From contig NZ_JALZWP010000010.1 in assembly GCF_023336755.1 (NCBI RefSeq), positions 1 to 64,000 of the forward strand: a stretch of DNA of 64,000 bases, read 5' to 3'. Shown in pieces: positions 26,245 to 35,871 of this stretch. The first letter of the stretch is position 1, and each line of letters starts with the position of its first letter. Under the pieces are notes generated by a model that ran no database searches, was not told where the DNA came from, and saw only the letters and a program-made list of their open reading frames with translations. This DNA is from Roseinatronobacter domitianus. Lineage in GTDB: Bacteria > Pseudomonadota > Alphaproteobacteria > Rhodobacterales > Rhodobacteraceae. The position numbers were made by a program, and so were the translations under genes.

Positions 26245-27270
26245 TCAGGCAAAGCCTGCAGCAAGCCGCGTGTCGCCCACCATCATGTTGCGACGGTTGT
26301 GTAGCGGGCCAATATATTGCGTAACCACCGGGTCCGCAGCATCCAGCACGCCATACCGCAAAAGCAGTCCGGTCATCGCGGCCTCTGATGCGCGTATGCC
26401 GCCATCCGCGATTTTCAGCGCAATGCCCAAACCCTGTTCCGGCAACATCGCCACGAACACCGCCTCTGCGCCGGTCTTGACTGCGGCGCGGCCCTTGGTG
26501 GCGCGCATCAGGTTGGTGCAGGCTTTGGCCTCTCCTGCGACCATCTCTGGATGCGCCATCATCGCGTTGCGCAACTGTGCCAAGGCCTGCGCGCGCAAGT
26601 CGCCCACGCCCTCACGGGCAGCAGCATATCGCGCCATCGCCAGCCCCAGACCTTGCAATTCGGTGGCAAAATTCGGCGCCGAACACCCGTCAATGCCATA
26701 TCCCGGAGAGCGTTGACCGGTCACATCCTCGAACGCATCCCGCACGGCGCGTTGCACGGGGTGATCGGGGTCGACATATTCGGACCCGCCGCGCAAATGG
26801 TGGTTCAGCGTCAGAAAGCCTGCATGTTTGCCCGAACATTCATGGTGGCTTTGGCAAGGTTCGGCATGGGTGCAGATCAGCCGGTCGCGCTCTGCAATGT
26901 CGCCCGGAGGGGCGCTGCCGCAGCGCAGGTCGTCATCCGACAGGCCCAGATCGTCCAACCAGCGCGTGACCATCCCGACATGCAGCGCGCTTGCCTGATG
27001 CGACGCGCAGGCCAGCGCCAATTGCGCTGTGCTCAGCCCCTTGGCCGCGCCCGATTCGACCAGCGGCAGCGCCTGCACCATCTTGCAACTGGAGCGCGGG
27101 TAGATCACCACATCGGGCCGCCCCCACGACTCTACAATCTTGCCATCCGCACGCATGACAACCGCATGGCCCTGATGGACCGATTCCAGCCTGTCGCCGC
27201 GCCACAGTTCAACCATGGGCACCGCGCCCTGTGCGATTATGGCGGGTCCGGGGCTGTCTTGCTTCGGCAT
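26245..27270 (-). CDS. Asparaginase, thermolabile type (Rhizobium AnsA/ReAV-like)
   Basis: The 341-residue enzyme belongs to the second, serine-lactamase-like asparaginase family known from Rhizobium etli, unrelated to the E. coli AnsA/AnsB fold. It hydrolyses asparagine to aspartate and ammonia in the cytoplasm. Visible are the SxxK-like motif PRSSCKMVQALP (residues 58-69) and the metal-site residues Cys145 and Lys148 (ECSGKHAGF) and Cys196 (DGCSAPNFA), which match the zinc-binding Cys/Lys/Cys of the studied member. It has no signal peptide. Confidence 0.9.
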   Translation of the reverse strand: MPKQDSPGPAIIAQGAVPMVELWRGDRLESVHQGHAVVMRADGKIVESWGRPDVVIYPRSSCKMVQALPLVESGAAKGLSTAQLALACASHQASALHVGMVTRWLDDLGLSDDDLRCGSAPPGDIAERDRLICTHAEPCQSHHECSGKHAGFLTLNHHLRGGSEYVDPDHPVQRAVRDAFEDVTGQRSPGYGIDGCSAPNFATELQGLGLAMARYAAAREGVGDLRAQALAQLRNAMMAHPEMVAGEAKACTNLMRATKGRAAVKTGAEAVFVAMLPEQGLGIALKIADGGIRASEAAMTGLLLRYGVLDAADPVVTQYIGPLHNRRNMMVGDTRLAAGFA

Positions 27271-27466
27271 GATCTTGCTTATCCTGTCCTAATTGCGCAG
27301 ATCGATTCACGCTTGCGCGATTTTTTAACGCTAGGGCTTTGAACTTCGACTATCGAAAGGTTATGAAAACCAATGAAAAGGTGACAGCCCAAATCGCACT
27401 TGCGTGTGAAACGGGCGCGAACAGGCCCGATCTAACGGATCGAACAGCTCGGAGGCAAGCTAGCAG

Positions 27467-28006
27467 ATGGTGTTCCACGCACGAAACCAAGCCGGGATGG
27501 CACTGGGCGCAGCACTCGCCCTTTCACTTGCAGGCGGCGCGGTGCAGGCGCAGGTGTCGACAAATCGCGTGGCAGCGGACACCGCCTGGAGCGTGTTTGT
27601 CGCAGAAGACCCCAAAGAATGCTGGGCCGTGTCTGCCCCGCGCGAAACCGTCAACACGCGCGGCGGCAGCCCGGTTCAGGTGCGGCGCGGCGATATCCTG
27701 TTGTTTGCCACCTACCGCTCTGGCAACACAATGCCCGTCATTTCCTTTACCGGCGGCTACCCTTTCGCCCCCGATTCGACCGTGGGCCTGACCGTGGGCG
27801 ACACTCAATACCAGCTTTTCGTGAATGGCGAATGGGCGTGGTCGGGCTCTGAAGAGGAAGACGCGCGCATCCTCGCCACATTGCGCGCCGGGGCAGAGGC
27901 CGTGCTGACCGCCCGGTCCTCGCGCGGGACCGACACGCGCGACACATTCTCGCTGTTCGGCTTTACCGCCGCAACCGAAGAAGCACTGCGCCAATGCGCT
28001 AACTGA
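27467..28006 (+). CDS. Invasion-associated locus B (IalB) family secreted protein
   Basis: The 179-residue protein starts with a signal peptide (ALGAALALSLAGGAVQAQ) and continues with the IalB fold: WSVFVAEDPKECWAVSAPRE, GDILLFATYRSG, FTGGYPFAPDSTVGLTVGD and a final cysteine CAN that can pair with the first. IalB-type proteins are periplasmic or envelope proteins named from Bartonella; in free-living bacteria their role is unknown. GGAGG lies at 27451-27455. The 196 bases upstream hold no other gene. A clear terminator follows. Confidence 0.85.
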   Translation: MVFHARNQAGMALGAALALSLAGGAVQAQVSTNRVAADTAWSVFVAEDPKECWAVSAPRETVNTRGGSPVQVRRGDILLFATYRSGNTMPVISFTGGYPFAPDSTVGLTVGDTQYQLFVNGEWAWSGSEEEDARILATLRAGAEAVLTARSSRGTDTRDTFSLFGFTAATEEALRQCAN

Positions 28007-28032
28007 TTTCACGGGTTTTGCCCGCTGCAATG

Positions 28033-28066
28033 GCCGCCCGGACTGTCTTTTCCGGGCGGCTTTATT
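28033..28066 (+). terminator. Rho-independent terminator after ialB-like gene
   Basis: GCCGCCCGGA (28033-28042) pairs perfectly with TCCGGGCGGC (28051-28060) around an 8-base loop, followed by TTTATT. Confidence 0.85.
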
Positions 28067-28102
28067 ATATACTAGGCCAAGTCCGAAACGAAAGCCCGCC
28101 CC

Positions 28103-29281
28103 ATGACCGCCAATGCCCCCATCACCCAAGACGTGCTGACCCTGCCGCGCAAGCTGCCAGAGGGTGGGAAACGCTCTCTTGTCGGTCTGACCCGCGCGCA
28201 AATGGCAGAGGCGTTGGCGCAAATCGGCACCCCCGAACGCCAAGCCAAGATGCGCGTGGGCCAGATCTGGCAATGGGTCTACCATTGGGGCGTGCAGGAT
28301 TTCGCCTCTATGACCAACCTTGCCAAGGGCTACCGCGACCAGCTGGACGCGGCCTTTACTCTGGACCGACCGGAAATTGTTTCGCGGCAGGTGTCCGAGG
28401 ACGGCACGCGCAAATACCTGCTGCGCATTGCTGGCGGGCACGAGGTTGAGGCCGTCTATATCCCCGAAGAAAACCGCGGCACCTTGTGTGTTTCCAGCCA
28501 GGTGGGTTGCACGCTGACCTGTTCCTTTTGCCATACCGGCACCCAGAAACTGGTGCGCAACCTGACAGCGGCGGAAATTGTCGGGCAGGTGCTGGTTGCC
28601 CGCGATGACTTGGGCGAATGGCCTGAACCCGGCGCCCCCAAGAACGAAACCCGCCTTGTCAGCAATGTCGTGCTGATGGGCATGGGAGAGCCGCTTTACA
28701 ATTTCGACAATGTGCGTGACGCGATGAAAGTCGTGATGGATGGCGAAGGGCTGTCCATTTCGCGCCGTCGGATCACGCTGTCCACGTCGGGCGTGGTGCC
28801 TGAAATTGCGCGCACGGCAGAAGAAATCGGCTGCCTTCTGGCGATCAGCTTTCACGCCACCACAGATGAGGTGCGCGACAAACTGGTGCCCATCAACAAG
28901 CGTTGGAATATCAAGACCTTGCTGGACGTTTTGCGCGATTACCCGCGCATATCGAATTCCGAGCGGATCACCTTTGAATATGTCATGCTGAAAGACGTAA
29001 ACGACAGCGATGCCGATGCGCGCCGTCTTGTGCGGCTGATCGCGGGGATTCCGGCCAAGATTAACCTGATCCCATTCAATGAATGGCCCGGCGCGCCCTA
29101 CCAACGGTCGGACTGGGCGCGGATCGAAAGTTTCGCCGATATCGTCCATAAGGCAGGCTATGCCAGCCCCATCCGCACCCCGCGTGGCGAAGATATCATG
29201 GCCGCCTGTGGGCAGCTTAAATCCGCGACCGAACGCGGGCGGCAATCGCGCGCGGAAATCGCGGCACAGACGGGGGCCTAG
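28103..29281 (+). CDS. rlmN: 23S rRNA/tRNA adenine C2-methyltransferase RlmN
   Basis: RlmN methylates C2 of A2503 in 23S rRNA and A37 of some tRNAs by a radical-SAM mechanism. The 392-residue protein has the iron-sulfur motif Cys136-x3-Cys140-x2-Cys143 ([12 protein letters not shown]), the RNA-binding N-terminal domain with [14 protein letters not shown], the [12 protein letters not shown] and [10 protein letters not shown] motifs, and the C-terminal catalytic Cys369 in AACGQLK. It starts downstream of a terminator and is followed directly by a small membrane protein. Confidence 0.97.
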   Translation: MTANAPITQDVLTLPRKLPEGGKRSLVGLTRAQMAEALAQIGTPERQAKMRVGQIWQWVYHWGVQDFASMTNLAKGYRDQLDAAFTLDRPEIVSRQVSEDGTRKYLLRIAGGHEVEAVYIPEENRGTLCVSSQVGCTLTCSFCHTGTQKLVRNLTAAEIVGQVLVARDDLGEWPEPGAPKNETRLVSNVVLMGMGEPLYNFDNVRDAMKVVMDGEGLSISRRRITLSTSGVVPEIARTAEEIGCLLAISFHATTDEVRDKLVPINKRWNIKTLLDVLRDYPRISNSERITFEYVMLKDVNDSDADARRLVRLIAGIPAKINLIPFNEWPGAPYQRSDWARIESFADIVHKAGYASPIRTPRGEDIMAACGQLKSATERGRQSRAEIAAQTGA

Positions 29282-29521
29282 ATGCCCGTCGTCCTCCTCA
29301 TCGTGGTCGGTGCACTTGCCGGTGTCATCGCCACACGGCTGATGCGGATGAATACCGACCTGCCAACCGCGATGGTTATCGGGGTCTTGGGCGCGGTCGT
29401 CGGCGGCCTTGGGTTTCGGTTCATGATGGCGTCAGCGGGGTGGGTCGGCGGGTTCGTGCTGGCGCTTCTGGGGTCGCTGGCGCTGCTGTGGCTCTATCAA
29501 CTTTGGCAAGGCCGCCGCTGA
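29282..29521 (+). CDS. GlsB/YeaQ/YmgE-like small membrane protein
   Basis: The 79-residue protein is almost entirely membrane: three hydrophobic stretches (VVLLIVVGALAGVIATRL, AMVIGVLGAVVGGLGFRF, VGGFVLALLGSLALLWLY) and a basic end, the layout of transglycosylase-associated GlsB/YeaQ/YmgE proteins linked to stress. The ATG follows the rlmN stop with no gap, so they are cotranscribed. Confidence 0.75.
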   Translation: MPVVLLIVVGALAGVIATRLMRMNTDLPTAMVIGVLGAVVGGLGFRFMMASAGWVGGFVLALLGSLALLWLYQLWQGRR

Positions 29522-29594
29522 TATTGCGCCAGATCAAGGCGGTTGCGGCGCAATCCCTTACACTCTTCTCGTAAGCAATGACAGGAGAGCGAAC

Positions 29595-29834
29595 ATGTCC
29601 CACACCCCACATGAACTGGCCGAGGAATTTCCGCAGCAGGTAGAGGAATTGCATCGCCTGAAGCAGGAAAACGCCCATTTCGCCAAGCTCTTTGACAGCT
29701 ACCACAACGTGAACCGTGCCATTCACCGCGCCGAGACACATGTTGAACCTGTCTCCGAAGACGAAGAATCCCGTATGCGTCGCGAGCGGTTGGCGCTCAA
29801 AGACGAAATCGCGCATATGCTGAACGGGGGCTGA
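29595..29834 (+). CDS. YdcH family protein (DUF465)
   Basis: The 79-residue helical protein matches DUF465/YdcH: ELAEEFPQQVEELHRLKQEN, HFAKLFDSYHNVNRAIHRAE and the end RRERLALKDEIAHML, predicted to form a helical hairpin. Its function is unknown. It has a good ribosome site (AGGAGAG) and is convergent with the FAH-family gene; the stem GTGGCGG/CCGCCAC between them (29845-29868) may stop both transcripts. Confidence 0.88.
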   Translation: MSHTPHELAEEFPQQVEELHRLKQENAHFAKLFDSYHNVNRAIHRAETHVEPVSEDEESRMRRERLALKDEIAHMLNGG

Positions 29835-29856
29835 GCGCGCGCGCGTGGCGGTCTGT

Positions 29857-30699
29857 TCAGGCCGCCACCACCTTCGACACTTGCCGTCCAAGCCCGTCCA
29901 CCTCCAGCACGACCGTGTCGCCAGCGGTTAGAAATTGCGGCGGCACCATGCCCAAGCCAACCCCCGAAGGCGTGCCCGTGGCGATCACGTCACCCGGCAT
30001 CAACCGCATGAAGGTCGACATGTAAGCCACGATTTCCGAGACCGAAAAGATCATGTCGGATGTGTTCGAGCCTTGCCGCGCGTCCCCGTTCACCACCAGC
30101 GACACATCCAGCGCCTGCGGGTCCGGCACCTCGTCGCGGGTCACGAACCAAGGCCCGATCTTGCCGAAGGATGGCGCGGATTTGCCCTTTATCCACTGGC
30201 CGCCCCGGTCCTTCTGGAAGGTCCGTTCCGACACGTCATTCACCGCAACATAGCCCGCAACATAGTCCAGTGCCTCGGCTTCGGGAATGTTCAGCGCCGG
30301 GGCCCCGATCACCACGCCCAGTTCCACCTCCCAATCCACGCGCGACGCGCCTTGGGGGATGATGATGTCATCTTCTGGCCCCGCCAAAGACGAGCTGGCC
30401 TTGGAAAACACCAACGGCTCGCTTGGCTTTGTAGCACCCGTCTCTGCGGCATGGGCGGCATAGTTCAACCCGATGCAGTAGAAATTCGGCACCCAGGCCA
30501 AGGGCGCGCCCAGCCGCACCAACCCTTCAACCAAGGGCGCCGCGGTCAGATCGCGCGCGGCCAGCTCCGCCAGCGCGGTAAGTGCGACCGTCTTGCCCGC
30601 GAAATCCGGCACCATCCCGGACAGATCGCGCAACCGCCCCTCTGCATCCAGAAACCCAGGCTTTTCCTGCCCCACAGCCCCAAAGCGCACCAGTTTCAT
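29857..30699 (-). CDS. Fumarylacetoacetate hydrolase (FAH) family protein
   Basis: The 280-residue protein has the FAH C-terminal fold with metal ligands in VDWEVELGVVIG (Glu-x-Glu), Asp in VAVNDVSERTFQKD, and the GDVIATGTPSGVG loop; the N-terminus (LVRFGAVGQEKPGFLD) is the short cap of bacterial members. Such enzymes cleave or hydrate 2-keto acids (ureidoglycolate lyase, 2-keto-4-pentenoate hydratase, acylpyruvases); the substrate cannot be chosen here. A copy of the repeated intergenic motif lies 17 bases before its start. Confidence 0.88.
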   Translation of the reverse strand: MKLVRFGAVGQEKPGFLDAEGRLRDLSGMVPDFAGKTVALTALAELAARDLTAAPLVEGLVRLGAPLAWVPNFYCIGLNYAAHAAETGATKPSEPLVFSKASSSLAGPEDDIIIPQGASRVDWEVELGVVIGAPALNIPEAEALDYVAGYVAVNDVSERTFQKDRGGQWIKGKSAPSFGKIGPWFVTRDEVPDPQALDVSLVVNGDARQGSNTSDMIFSVSEIVAYMSTFMRLMPGDVIATGTPSGVGLGMVPPQFLTAGDTVVLEVDGLGRQVSKVVAA

Positions 30700-30716
30700 C
30701 CGTGCGTCCTTTCCAT

Positions 30717-30737
30717 TTCATCTTGCCAAAAATACTC
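30717..30737 (-). repeat. Intergenic motif copy 3
   Basis: Minus-strand copy of the motif beginning GAGTATTTTTGGCAAGATGA. It lies 17 bases upstream of the FAH-family start on the same strand. Confidence 0.85.
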
Positions 30738-30766
30738 ACGACACGACATCTGCCAGACGCGATGGA

Positions 30767-31228
30767 TCAACCCTTGGAGATCGCTTCCAGCCGTTCGCGT
30801 GTCAACTCACCGGGAACGATGGTAATCGGCACCGGCAGCGTGCCCGAAGATCGCGTCAGTTGCGTCACCAACGGGCCGGGATTGTTGCCTTCGGTGCCGG
30901 CGCCCAGAACCAGAATACCAATCTCTGGATCATCCTGAATTTGCGCCAGAATTTCGGCCACCGCCTCGCCCTCGCGGATGACCAGCTCGGGGTTCACCCC
31001 TTGGCGGTCGCGCATCCATTTGGCGAACACCTCGTAATGCGCCTCTATGCGCTCGCGGGCCTCGGCACGCATGACATCCGCCACGCCCATGAAGCCGTGA
31101 AATTCTTCCGGAGAGATGATCGACAGAATCTGCACCTGCCCCTTGGTATGCGAAGCGCGCATCGCGGCAAAGCGCATGGCGTTCAGGCATTCGCGGCTGT
31201 CATCAAGGATGACAAGGAATTTGCGCAT
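30767..31228 (-). CDS. Universal stress protein family
   Basis: The 153-residue protein has the UspA Rossmann-like fold: MRKFLVILDDSRECLNAMRF at the N-terminus, a central VQILSIISPEEFHG, and the C-terminal nucleotide-loop region ILVLGAGTEGNNPGPLVTQL followed by PVPITIVPG. The usual ATP-binding G-x2-G-x9-G(S/T) pattern is only loosely matched. I chose the ATG at 31228 with a GGAGGGCAC ribosome site; the frame stays open further upstream but without similarity. It is transcribed away from the CO-dehydrogenase-like operon. Confidence 0.85.
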   Translation of the reverse strand: MRKFLVILDDSRECLNAMRFAAMRASHTKGQVQILSIISPEEFHGFMGVADVMRAEARERIEAHYEVFAKWMRDRQGVNPELVIREGEAVAEILAQIQDDPEIGILVLGAGTEGNNPGPLVTQLTRSSGTLPVPITIVPGELTRERLEAISKG

Positions 31229-31375
31229 GTGCCCTCCGGTCTGGTTGTCACCCGCGCATATTGGCGTGTCGGTGCCGCACTGTAAAGCGCCGCAACAGGC
31301 TACACCCAAGGTCGTATAGGCGTGCGCGCGGTTCCATGGTTCACTCTGGTCAAAGCCAATGATGGGAGGAGCCAC

Positions 31376-31861
31376 ATGAGCAAAGTAACAATGACGGTAA
31401 ATGGCCGCGAAAGAAGTGCAGAGGTCGAAGGACGCACGCTGCTGTCGGGTTTTCTGCGCGAAGGGTTGGAACTGACCGGCACCCATGTCGGCTGTGACAC
31501 CAGTCAATGCGGCGCTTGCGTGGTGTTGGTGAACGGGCAGGCGATCAAATCCTGCACCGCGTTTGCCCATGATCTGGACGGCGCAGAGGTCACGACCATC
31601 GAAGGCGTGGCCAACGCAGATGGCAGCCTTGGCCGCATCCAGCAAGCGTTCAAGGATTATCATGGGCTACAATGCGGCTTTTGCACGCCGGGCATGGTGA
31701 TGAGCACGGCGGCACTCTTGGCCGAGAACCCCAAGCCCTCAGAGGAGGAGGTGCGCCATTATCTGGAAGGCAATATCTGCCGTTGCACCGGGTATCAGAA
31801 CATTGTGCGGGCCGTGATGGCCGCATCAGGGCAGGAAGCAGGCGCGCTGGCGGCTGAATAA
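31376..31861 (+). CDS. coxS: Molybdenum hydroxylase small subunit, 2Fe-2S (CoxS-like)
   Basis: The 161-residue protein carries the two [2Fe-2S] clusters of xanthine-oxidase-family enzymes. The N-terminal ferredoxin-type cluster uses Cys40, Cys45, Cys48 and Cys60 ([14 protein letters not shown]). The C-terminal helical cluster uses Cys100, Cys103, Cys135 and Cys137 ([16 protein letters not shown]). It passes electrons from the Mo site to FAD. A GGGAGGA ribosome site precedes the ATG at 31376. First gene of a three-gene S-L-M operon. Confidence 0.93.
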   Translation: MSKVTMTVNGRERSAEVEGRTLLSGFLREGLELTGTHVGCDTSQCGACVVLVNGQAIKSCTAFAHDLDGAEVTTIEGVANADGSLGRIQQAFKDYHGLQCGFCTPGMVMSTAALLAENPKPSEEEVRHYLEGNICRCTGYQNIVRAVMAASGQEAGALAAE

Positions 31862-31889
31862 GACCAGCAGATTTTCAGGGAGGACTGAC

Positions 31890-34262
31890 ATGCCAAAAGA
31901 TGACGGCATCGGCGCCAGCGTGAAGCGGCGCGAAGATACGCGTTTCCTGACCGGGAACGGCAAATACACCGACGATATCAACCTGCGCGGGCAAACCTAT
32001 GTGCATTTCCTGCGCTCTGACATCGCGCATGGACGCATAAAGGGGATCGACAGTTCCGCCGCCGAGGCGATGGATGGCGTGCTGAAAGTGTTCACCGCCG
32101 CCGATTTCGACAGCGCGGGCGGTATTCCCTGCGGTTGGCAGGTGACCGACAAGCACGGCCAGCCGATGCAGGAACCCAAACACCCCATTCTGGCCGAAGG
32201 CAAAGTGCGCCATGTGGGCGACCCGATCTGCGCCGTGGTGGCCGAAACCTACGCGCAGGCCCGCGATGCCGCCGAGGCGATTGAGGTGGATATCGAAGAG
32301 CTGGACCCCGTCGTCGACATGAAAGCCGCGCTGGCGGACGGTGCGCCATTGGTGCATGACGACCTGACCTCGAACCTTTGCTACGATTGGGGCTTTGTCG
32401 AGGAAAACAAGGATGCAGTGAATGCGGCCTTTGACAGCGCCGCGCATGTGGTCAGTCTGGAACTGACCAATAACCGCCTTGTCGCCAACCCCATGGAGCC
32501 GCGCGTTGCCGTGGGCGATTACGACCCGTGGGGCGACAATCACACGCTCTATACCACCAGCCAGAACCCGCATGTCATTCGCTTGCTGATGGGCGCGTTC
32601 GTGCTGAACATTCCCGAACACAAGCTGCGGGTCGTGGCCCCTGATGTGGGCGGCGGGTTCGGCTCGAAAATCTATCACTACGCGGAAGAAGCGTTCTGCA
32701 CCTATGCCGCCAAGGTCTTGAAACGCCCGGTGAAATGGACCTCGTCGCGGTCGGAAGCCTTCATTTCTGACGCGCATGGGCGCGATCACAAGACAAAGAT
32801 CGAACTGGCGCTGGATGCGGATCACAACTTCACCGCGCTGCGCACGGAAACCTACGCCAATATGGGCGCGTATCTGTCCACCTTCGCGCCATCAATCCCG
32901 ACATGGTTGCACGGCACGCTGATGGCCGGGAACTATAAAACCCCGCTGATTTACGTCAACGTCAAAGCGGTCTTCACAAACACCGTGCCCGTCGATGCCT
33001 ATCGCGGGGCCGGGCGGCCAGAGGCCACGTTCCAACTGGAACGGCTGGTTGACAAGGCCGCGCGCGAATTGGGTGTGGACCCGATCGAATTGCGCCGCCA
33101 GAACTTCATCAAGCCCGAAGAATTCCCGTATCAGACCCCGGTCGCGGTGGTCTATGATACCGGCAATTATCACGCCACGATGGATAAAATGCTGGAGCTT
33201 GCCGATTACGCGGGCTTTGAAGCGCGCCGGGCCGAAAGCGCAAAGAACGGCAAGCTGCGCGGCTTTGGTATTGCGCATTACATCGAGGCTTGCGGCATTG
33301 CGCCCTCGAACCTTGTGGGCCAGTTGGGCGCGCGGGCGGGGCTTTACGAATCGGCGTCTGTGCGGGTGAATGCCACCGGGTCTATCAGCGTCTATACCGG
33401 CAGCCACAGTCACGGGCAGGGGCACGAAACCACCTTCGCCCAAGTGGTCGCAGACATGATCGGGGTGGATGCCAACAGCATCGAAATTCACCATGGCGAC
33501 ACGTCCAACACACCAATGGGCATGGGCACCTATGGCTCTCGCTCCTTGGCCGTTGGTGGTTCGGCTATTGTCAAAGCCACCAACAAGATCATCGACAAGG
33601 CCAAGAAGATCGCCGCCCATCTGCTGGAAGCCGCGCCCGAGGATATCGAGTTGAAGGACGGCAAATTCAGCGTGGCGGGCACCGACAAATCCGTGGATTG
33701 GTCGGGTGTCACGCTTGCGGCCTATGTGCCGCATAACTACCCGCTGGAGGAACTGGAGCCGGGGCTTGAGGAAACGGCCTTCTACGACCCGTCGAACTTC
33801 ACCTACCCCTCGGGCGCTTACGGCTGCGAGATTGAGCTGGACCCGGACACCGGCAAGATCGACATCCTGCGCTTCATCGCCGCTGATGATTTCGGCAATA
33901 TCGTGAACCCGATGATCGTTGAGGGGCAGGTGCATGGGGGGCTTGCCCAAGGCATCGGGCAGGCGTTGCTGGAAAACTGTGTCTATGATGACCAAGGTCA
34001 GCTTTTGTCGGGCAGCTACATGGATTACACCATGCCACGCGCCGATGACATGCGCGGCTTCACGGTCGATCATAGCTGCGTCACGCCTTGCACGCACAAC
34101 CCGCTGGGGGTGAAAGGCTGTGGCGAGGCCGGGGCGATTGGCTCACCCCCCGCGGTGGTCAATGCCGCCATTGATGCGCTGCACCGCGCAGGCCACACGC
34201 AGATCACCCATATCGACATGCCGCTGACGCCATCGCGCGTCTGGGCCGCGATGCAAGGGTAA
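31890..34262 (+). CDS. coxL: Molybdenum hydroxylase large subunit, form II CO-dehydrogenase type (CoxL-like)
   Basis: The 790-residue protein binds the molybdopterin-cytosine-dinucleotide cofactor and holds the active site. It begins with the family motif [19 protein letters not shown] and includes [10 protein letters not shown] and the active-site loop AYRGAGR at residues 370-376. That sequence defines form II (CoxL-like) enzymes; true high-affinity CO dehydrogenase of form I has AYx[14 protein letters not shown] and [18 protein letters not shown] near the end complete the cofactor pocket. CO oxidation is therefore uncertain; another aldehyde or N-heterocycle could be the substrate. Confidence 0.92.
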   Translation: MPKDDGIGASVKRREDTRFLTGNGKYTDDINLRGQTYVHFLRSDIAHGRIKGIDSSAAEAMDGVLKVFTAADFDSAGGIPCGWQVTDKHGQPMQEPKHPILAEGKVRHVGDPICAVVAETYAQARDAAEAIEVDIEELDPVVDMKAALADGAPLVHDDLTSNLCYDWGFVEENKDAVNAAFDSAAHVVSLELTNNRLVANPMEPRVAVGDYDPWGDNHTLYTTSQNPHVIRLLMGAFVLNIPEHKLRVVAPDVGGGFGSKIYHYAEEAFCTYAAKVLKRPVKWTSSRSEAFISDAHGRDHKTKIELALDADHNFTALRTETYANMGAYLSTFAPSIPTWLHGTLMAGNYKTPLIYVNVKAVFTNTVPVDAYRGAGRPEATFQLERLVDKAARELGVDPIELRRQNFIKPEEFPYQTPVAVVYDTGNYHATMDKMLELADYAGFEARRAESAKNGKLRGFGIAHYIEACGIAPSNLVGQLGARAGLYESASVRVNATGSISVYTGSHSHGQGHETTFAQVVADMIGVDANSIEIHHGDTSNTPMGMGTYGSRSLAVGGSAIVKATNKIIDKAKKIAAHLLEAAPEDIELKDGKFSVAGTDKSVDWSGVTLAAYVPHNYPLEELEPGLEETAFYDPSNFTYPSGAYGCEIELDPDTGKIDILRFIAADDFGNIVNPMIVEGQVHGGLAQGIGQALLENCVYDDQGQLLSGSYMDYTMPRADDMRGFTVDHSCVTPCTHNPLGVKGCGEAGAIGSPPAVVNAAIDALHRAGHTQITHIDMPLTPSRVWAAMQG

Positions 34263-34275
34263 AGGAGGGAAACCC

Positions 34276-35064
34276 ATGTATAATTTCGACTTCGTGAAAC
34301 CCGGATCGGTCGCAGATGCGGTCGCGGTGCTGGCGGATGACGACGCACAGCCGCTGTCGGGCGGGCAAACCCTGATCCCGTCGATGAAGGCGCGGCTGAA
34401 CGCGCCTGGCACTTTGGTCAGCCTGACGGGCATTCCCGACCTTGTCGGCGTCTGCCGTGAAAGCGATACGCTGGTGATCGGGGCCGCCACGACCCATGCG
34501 CAGGTTGCGCGCGATGCAGCGGGCGACTTCCCCGGTCTAGCGGCCTTGGCTGGCCAGATCGGAGACCCCGCTGTGCGCAATCGCGGCACCATCGGCGGCA
34601 GCCTTGCCAATAACGACCCGTCCGCCTGCTACCCGGCGGCGGCCCTTGGCACGGGCGCGACCATCGTGACCGACCGACGCGAGATTGGCGCAGATGACTA
34701 CTTTCAGGGCATGTTCGCGACCGCCCTGGAGGAAGGCGAGATCATCACCTCGGTGCGCTTCCCCATCCCGCAAGCGTCGGCCTATGCGAAATTCGTGCAA
34801 CCCGCCTCGCGCTTCGCGCTGACCGCAGCGTTCGTGGCGCGCTACGCCAGCGGCGTGCGTGTGGCGATTACGGGCGCGTCGGAAAACGGCGTCTTCCGCT
34901 GGGCAGAGGCAGAGGCGGCGCTGTCATCCAATTTCAGCGCCGACGCGCTCGCATCGCTGGGTTGTTCACCGCATGAAATGATCGCGGACCTGCACGGCAC
35001 GGCGGCATACCGCGCGCATCTGGTGGGGGTGATGACACGCCGCGCGGTCACAGCCGCCGGATAA
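34276..35064 (+). CDS. coxM: Molybdenum hydroxylase medium subunit, FAD-binding (CoxM-like)
   Basis: The 262-residue flavoprotein accepts electrons from the small subunit and passes them to quinone or oxygen. FAD motifs are LSGGQTLIPSMKARL (about residues 32-46) and the TIGGSLANNDPSACYPAA loop near 105. It follows the large subunit by 13 bases with a GGAGGG site. The S-L-M order is that seen for form II clusters. A 12-base-pair perfect stem-loop follows the gene. Confidence 0.92.
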   Translation: MYNFDFVKPGSVADAVAVLADDDAQPLSGGQTLIPSMKARLNAPGTLVSLTGIPDLVGVCRESDTLVIGAATTHAQVARDAAGDFPGLAALAGQIGDPAVRNRGTIGGSLANNDPSACYPAAALGTGATIVTDRREIGADDYFQGMFATALEEGEIITSVRFPIPQASAYAKFVQPASRFALTAAFVARYASGVRVAITGASENGVFRWAEAEAALSSNFSADALASLGCSPHEMIADLHGTAAYRAHLVGVMTRRAVTAAG

Positions 35065-35071
35065 CGCCATG

Positions 35072-35105
35072 CAGCACGCCCCGACCGCAAGGCCGGGGCG
35101 TGCTG
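35072..35105. terminator. Strong stem-loop between convergent coxM and doc
   Basis: CAGCACGCCCCG (35072-35083) pairs perfectly with CGGGGCGTGCTG (35094-35105) around a 10-base loop. It sits exactly between the two convergent stop codons and can act on both strands, although no long T-run follows. Confidence 0.6.
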
Positions 35106-35492
35106 TCAGATCGCAGTCATCCCTTGACAGAGCCACTCTGCGAAACGCGCCTCATCGATTGCACTCGCGGCCAAGTCTTCCATCATCCGCACACCCAATA
35201 CCGGGTTTGTCTGAAACGCATGCCCGTTCAGGCGCAGAAATGTCAGCGCGGTCACAAAGGCGCTGCGCTTGTTGCCATCAACAAACGCATGCGCCTTGCT
35301 GATCCCGAACGCGTAAGCGGCTGCAATCTGCGCCTGCGTCGCATCGGAATAGGCAGCGCGATTCATCGCCCGCGCGCAGCCCGCTTCCAGCAAAGCACGG
35401 TCCCGCAAACCAGCGGCCCCGCCATGGCGGGCGATTTGTCGGTCATGAATAGCGATTATGGCGGCAAGAGGAACCCAGACAGGCCCCGTCAC
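35106..35492 (-). CDS. doc: Doc family toxin (death on curing)
   Basis: The 128-residue protein has the Fic/Doc motif HAFVDGNKRSA with His68, Asp72 and Lys75-Arg76. Doc toxins phosphorylate elongation factor EF-Tu and stop translation; the canonical Fic Gly-rich variant differs, so Doc-type kinase activity is likely. The upstream gene on the same strand overlaps its start by 4 bases and encodes an AbrB-type antitoxin instead of the Phd antitoxin of phage P1. Confidence 0.9.
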   Translation of the reverse strand: MTGPVWVPLAAIIAIHDRQIARHGGAAGLRDRALLEAGCARAMNRAAYSDATQAQIAAAYAFGISKAHAFVDGNKRSAFVTALTFLRLNGHAFQTNPVLGVRMMEDLAASAIDEARFAEWLCQGMTAI

Positions 35493-35713
35493 GCAAGCGC
35501 CTGAAGCAGGTCGCGATTTTCATCCATCACGATTTCTGCGGCGGCCAAGGCCTCCGCCAGTGCCGGGTCATGCAGCGTAATCTTTAAACTGCCATCATCC
35601 CCGCGCAGAACAAACAGCGTGTCGCCTTCCTTGGCATCAAGGAGTGTCAGCATTTCTGTGGTCAATGTCATGACCGCCGAATTGCCAACTTTACGGATTT
35701 TTGTTTCGATCAT
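35489..35713 (-). CDS. AbrB/MazE-type antitoxin
   Basis: The 74-residue protein starts MIETKIRKVGNSAVMTLTTE, the swapped-hairpin DNA-binding fold of AbrB/MazE, and has a helical acidic C-terminal tail that would bind and neutralise Doc. It overlaps the toxin gene by 4 bases. A perfect palindrome lies 23 bases upstream of the start, the expected place for autoregulation. I chose the ATG at 35713; a longer frame would cover that operator. Confidence 0.88.
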   Translation of the reverse strand: MIETKIRKVGNSAVMTLTTEMLTLLDAKEGDTLFVLRGDDGSLKITLHDPALAEALAAAEIVMDENRDLLQALA

Positions 35714-35736
35714 GTCGCCCACCATCTGGATACATG

Positions 35737-35750
35737 TTCGTATATACGAA
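35737..35750. promoter_or_regulatory. Probable operator of the toxin-antitoxin operon
   Basis: TTCGTATATACGAA is a perfect 14-base palindrome just upstream of the antitoxin gene. AbrB-type antitoxins usually bind such sites to repress their own operon. Confidence 0.65.
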
Positions 35751-35871
35751 AGGGCCACTGAAATTCAAGGGTGGGAAAATATCGCCGCATGATATCTTTT
35801 TTCGCGCAGCCCTTGGACAGCGCGCCTAGACCCCTTAGCTTGTGAAGCAACGCACACGCAAAGGACGCATC

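Noticed and set aside
27524-29245. Long minus-strand open frame opposite the ialB-like gene and rlmN
   Set aside because: It crosses two well-supported genes and a terminator; not credible as coding.
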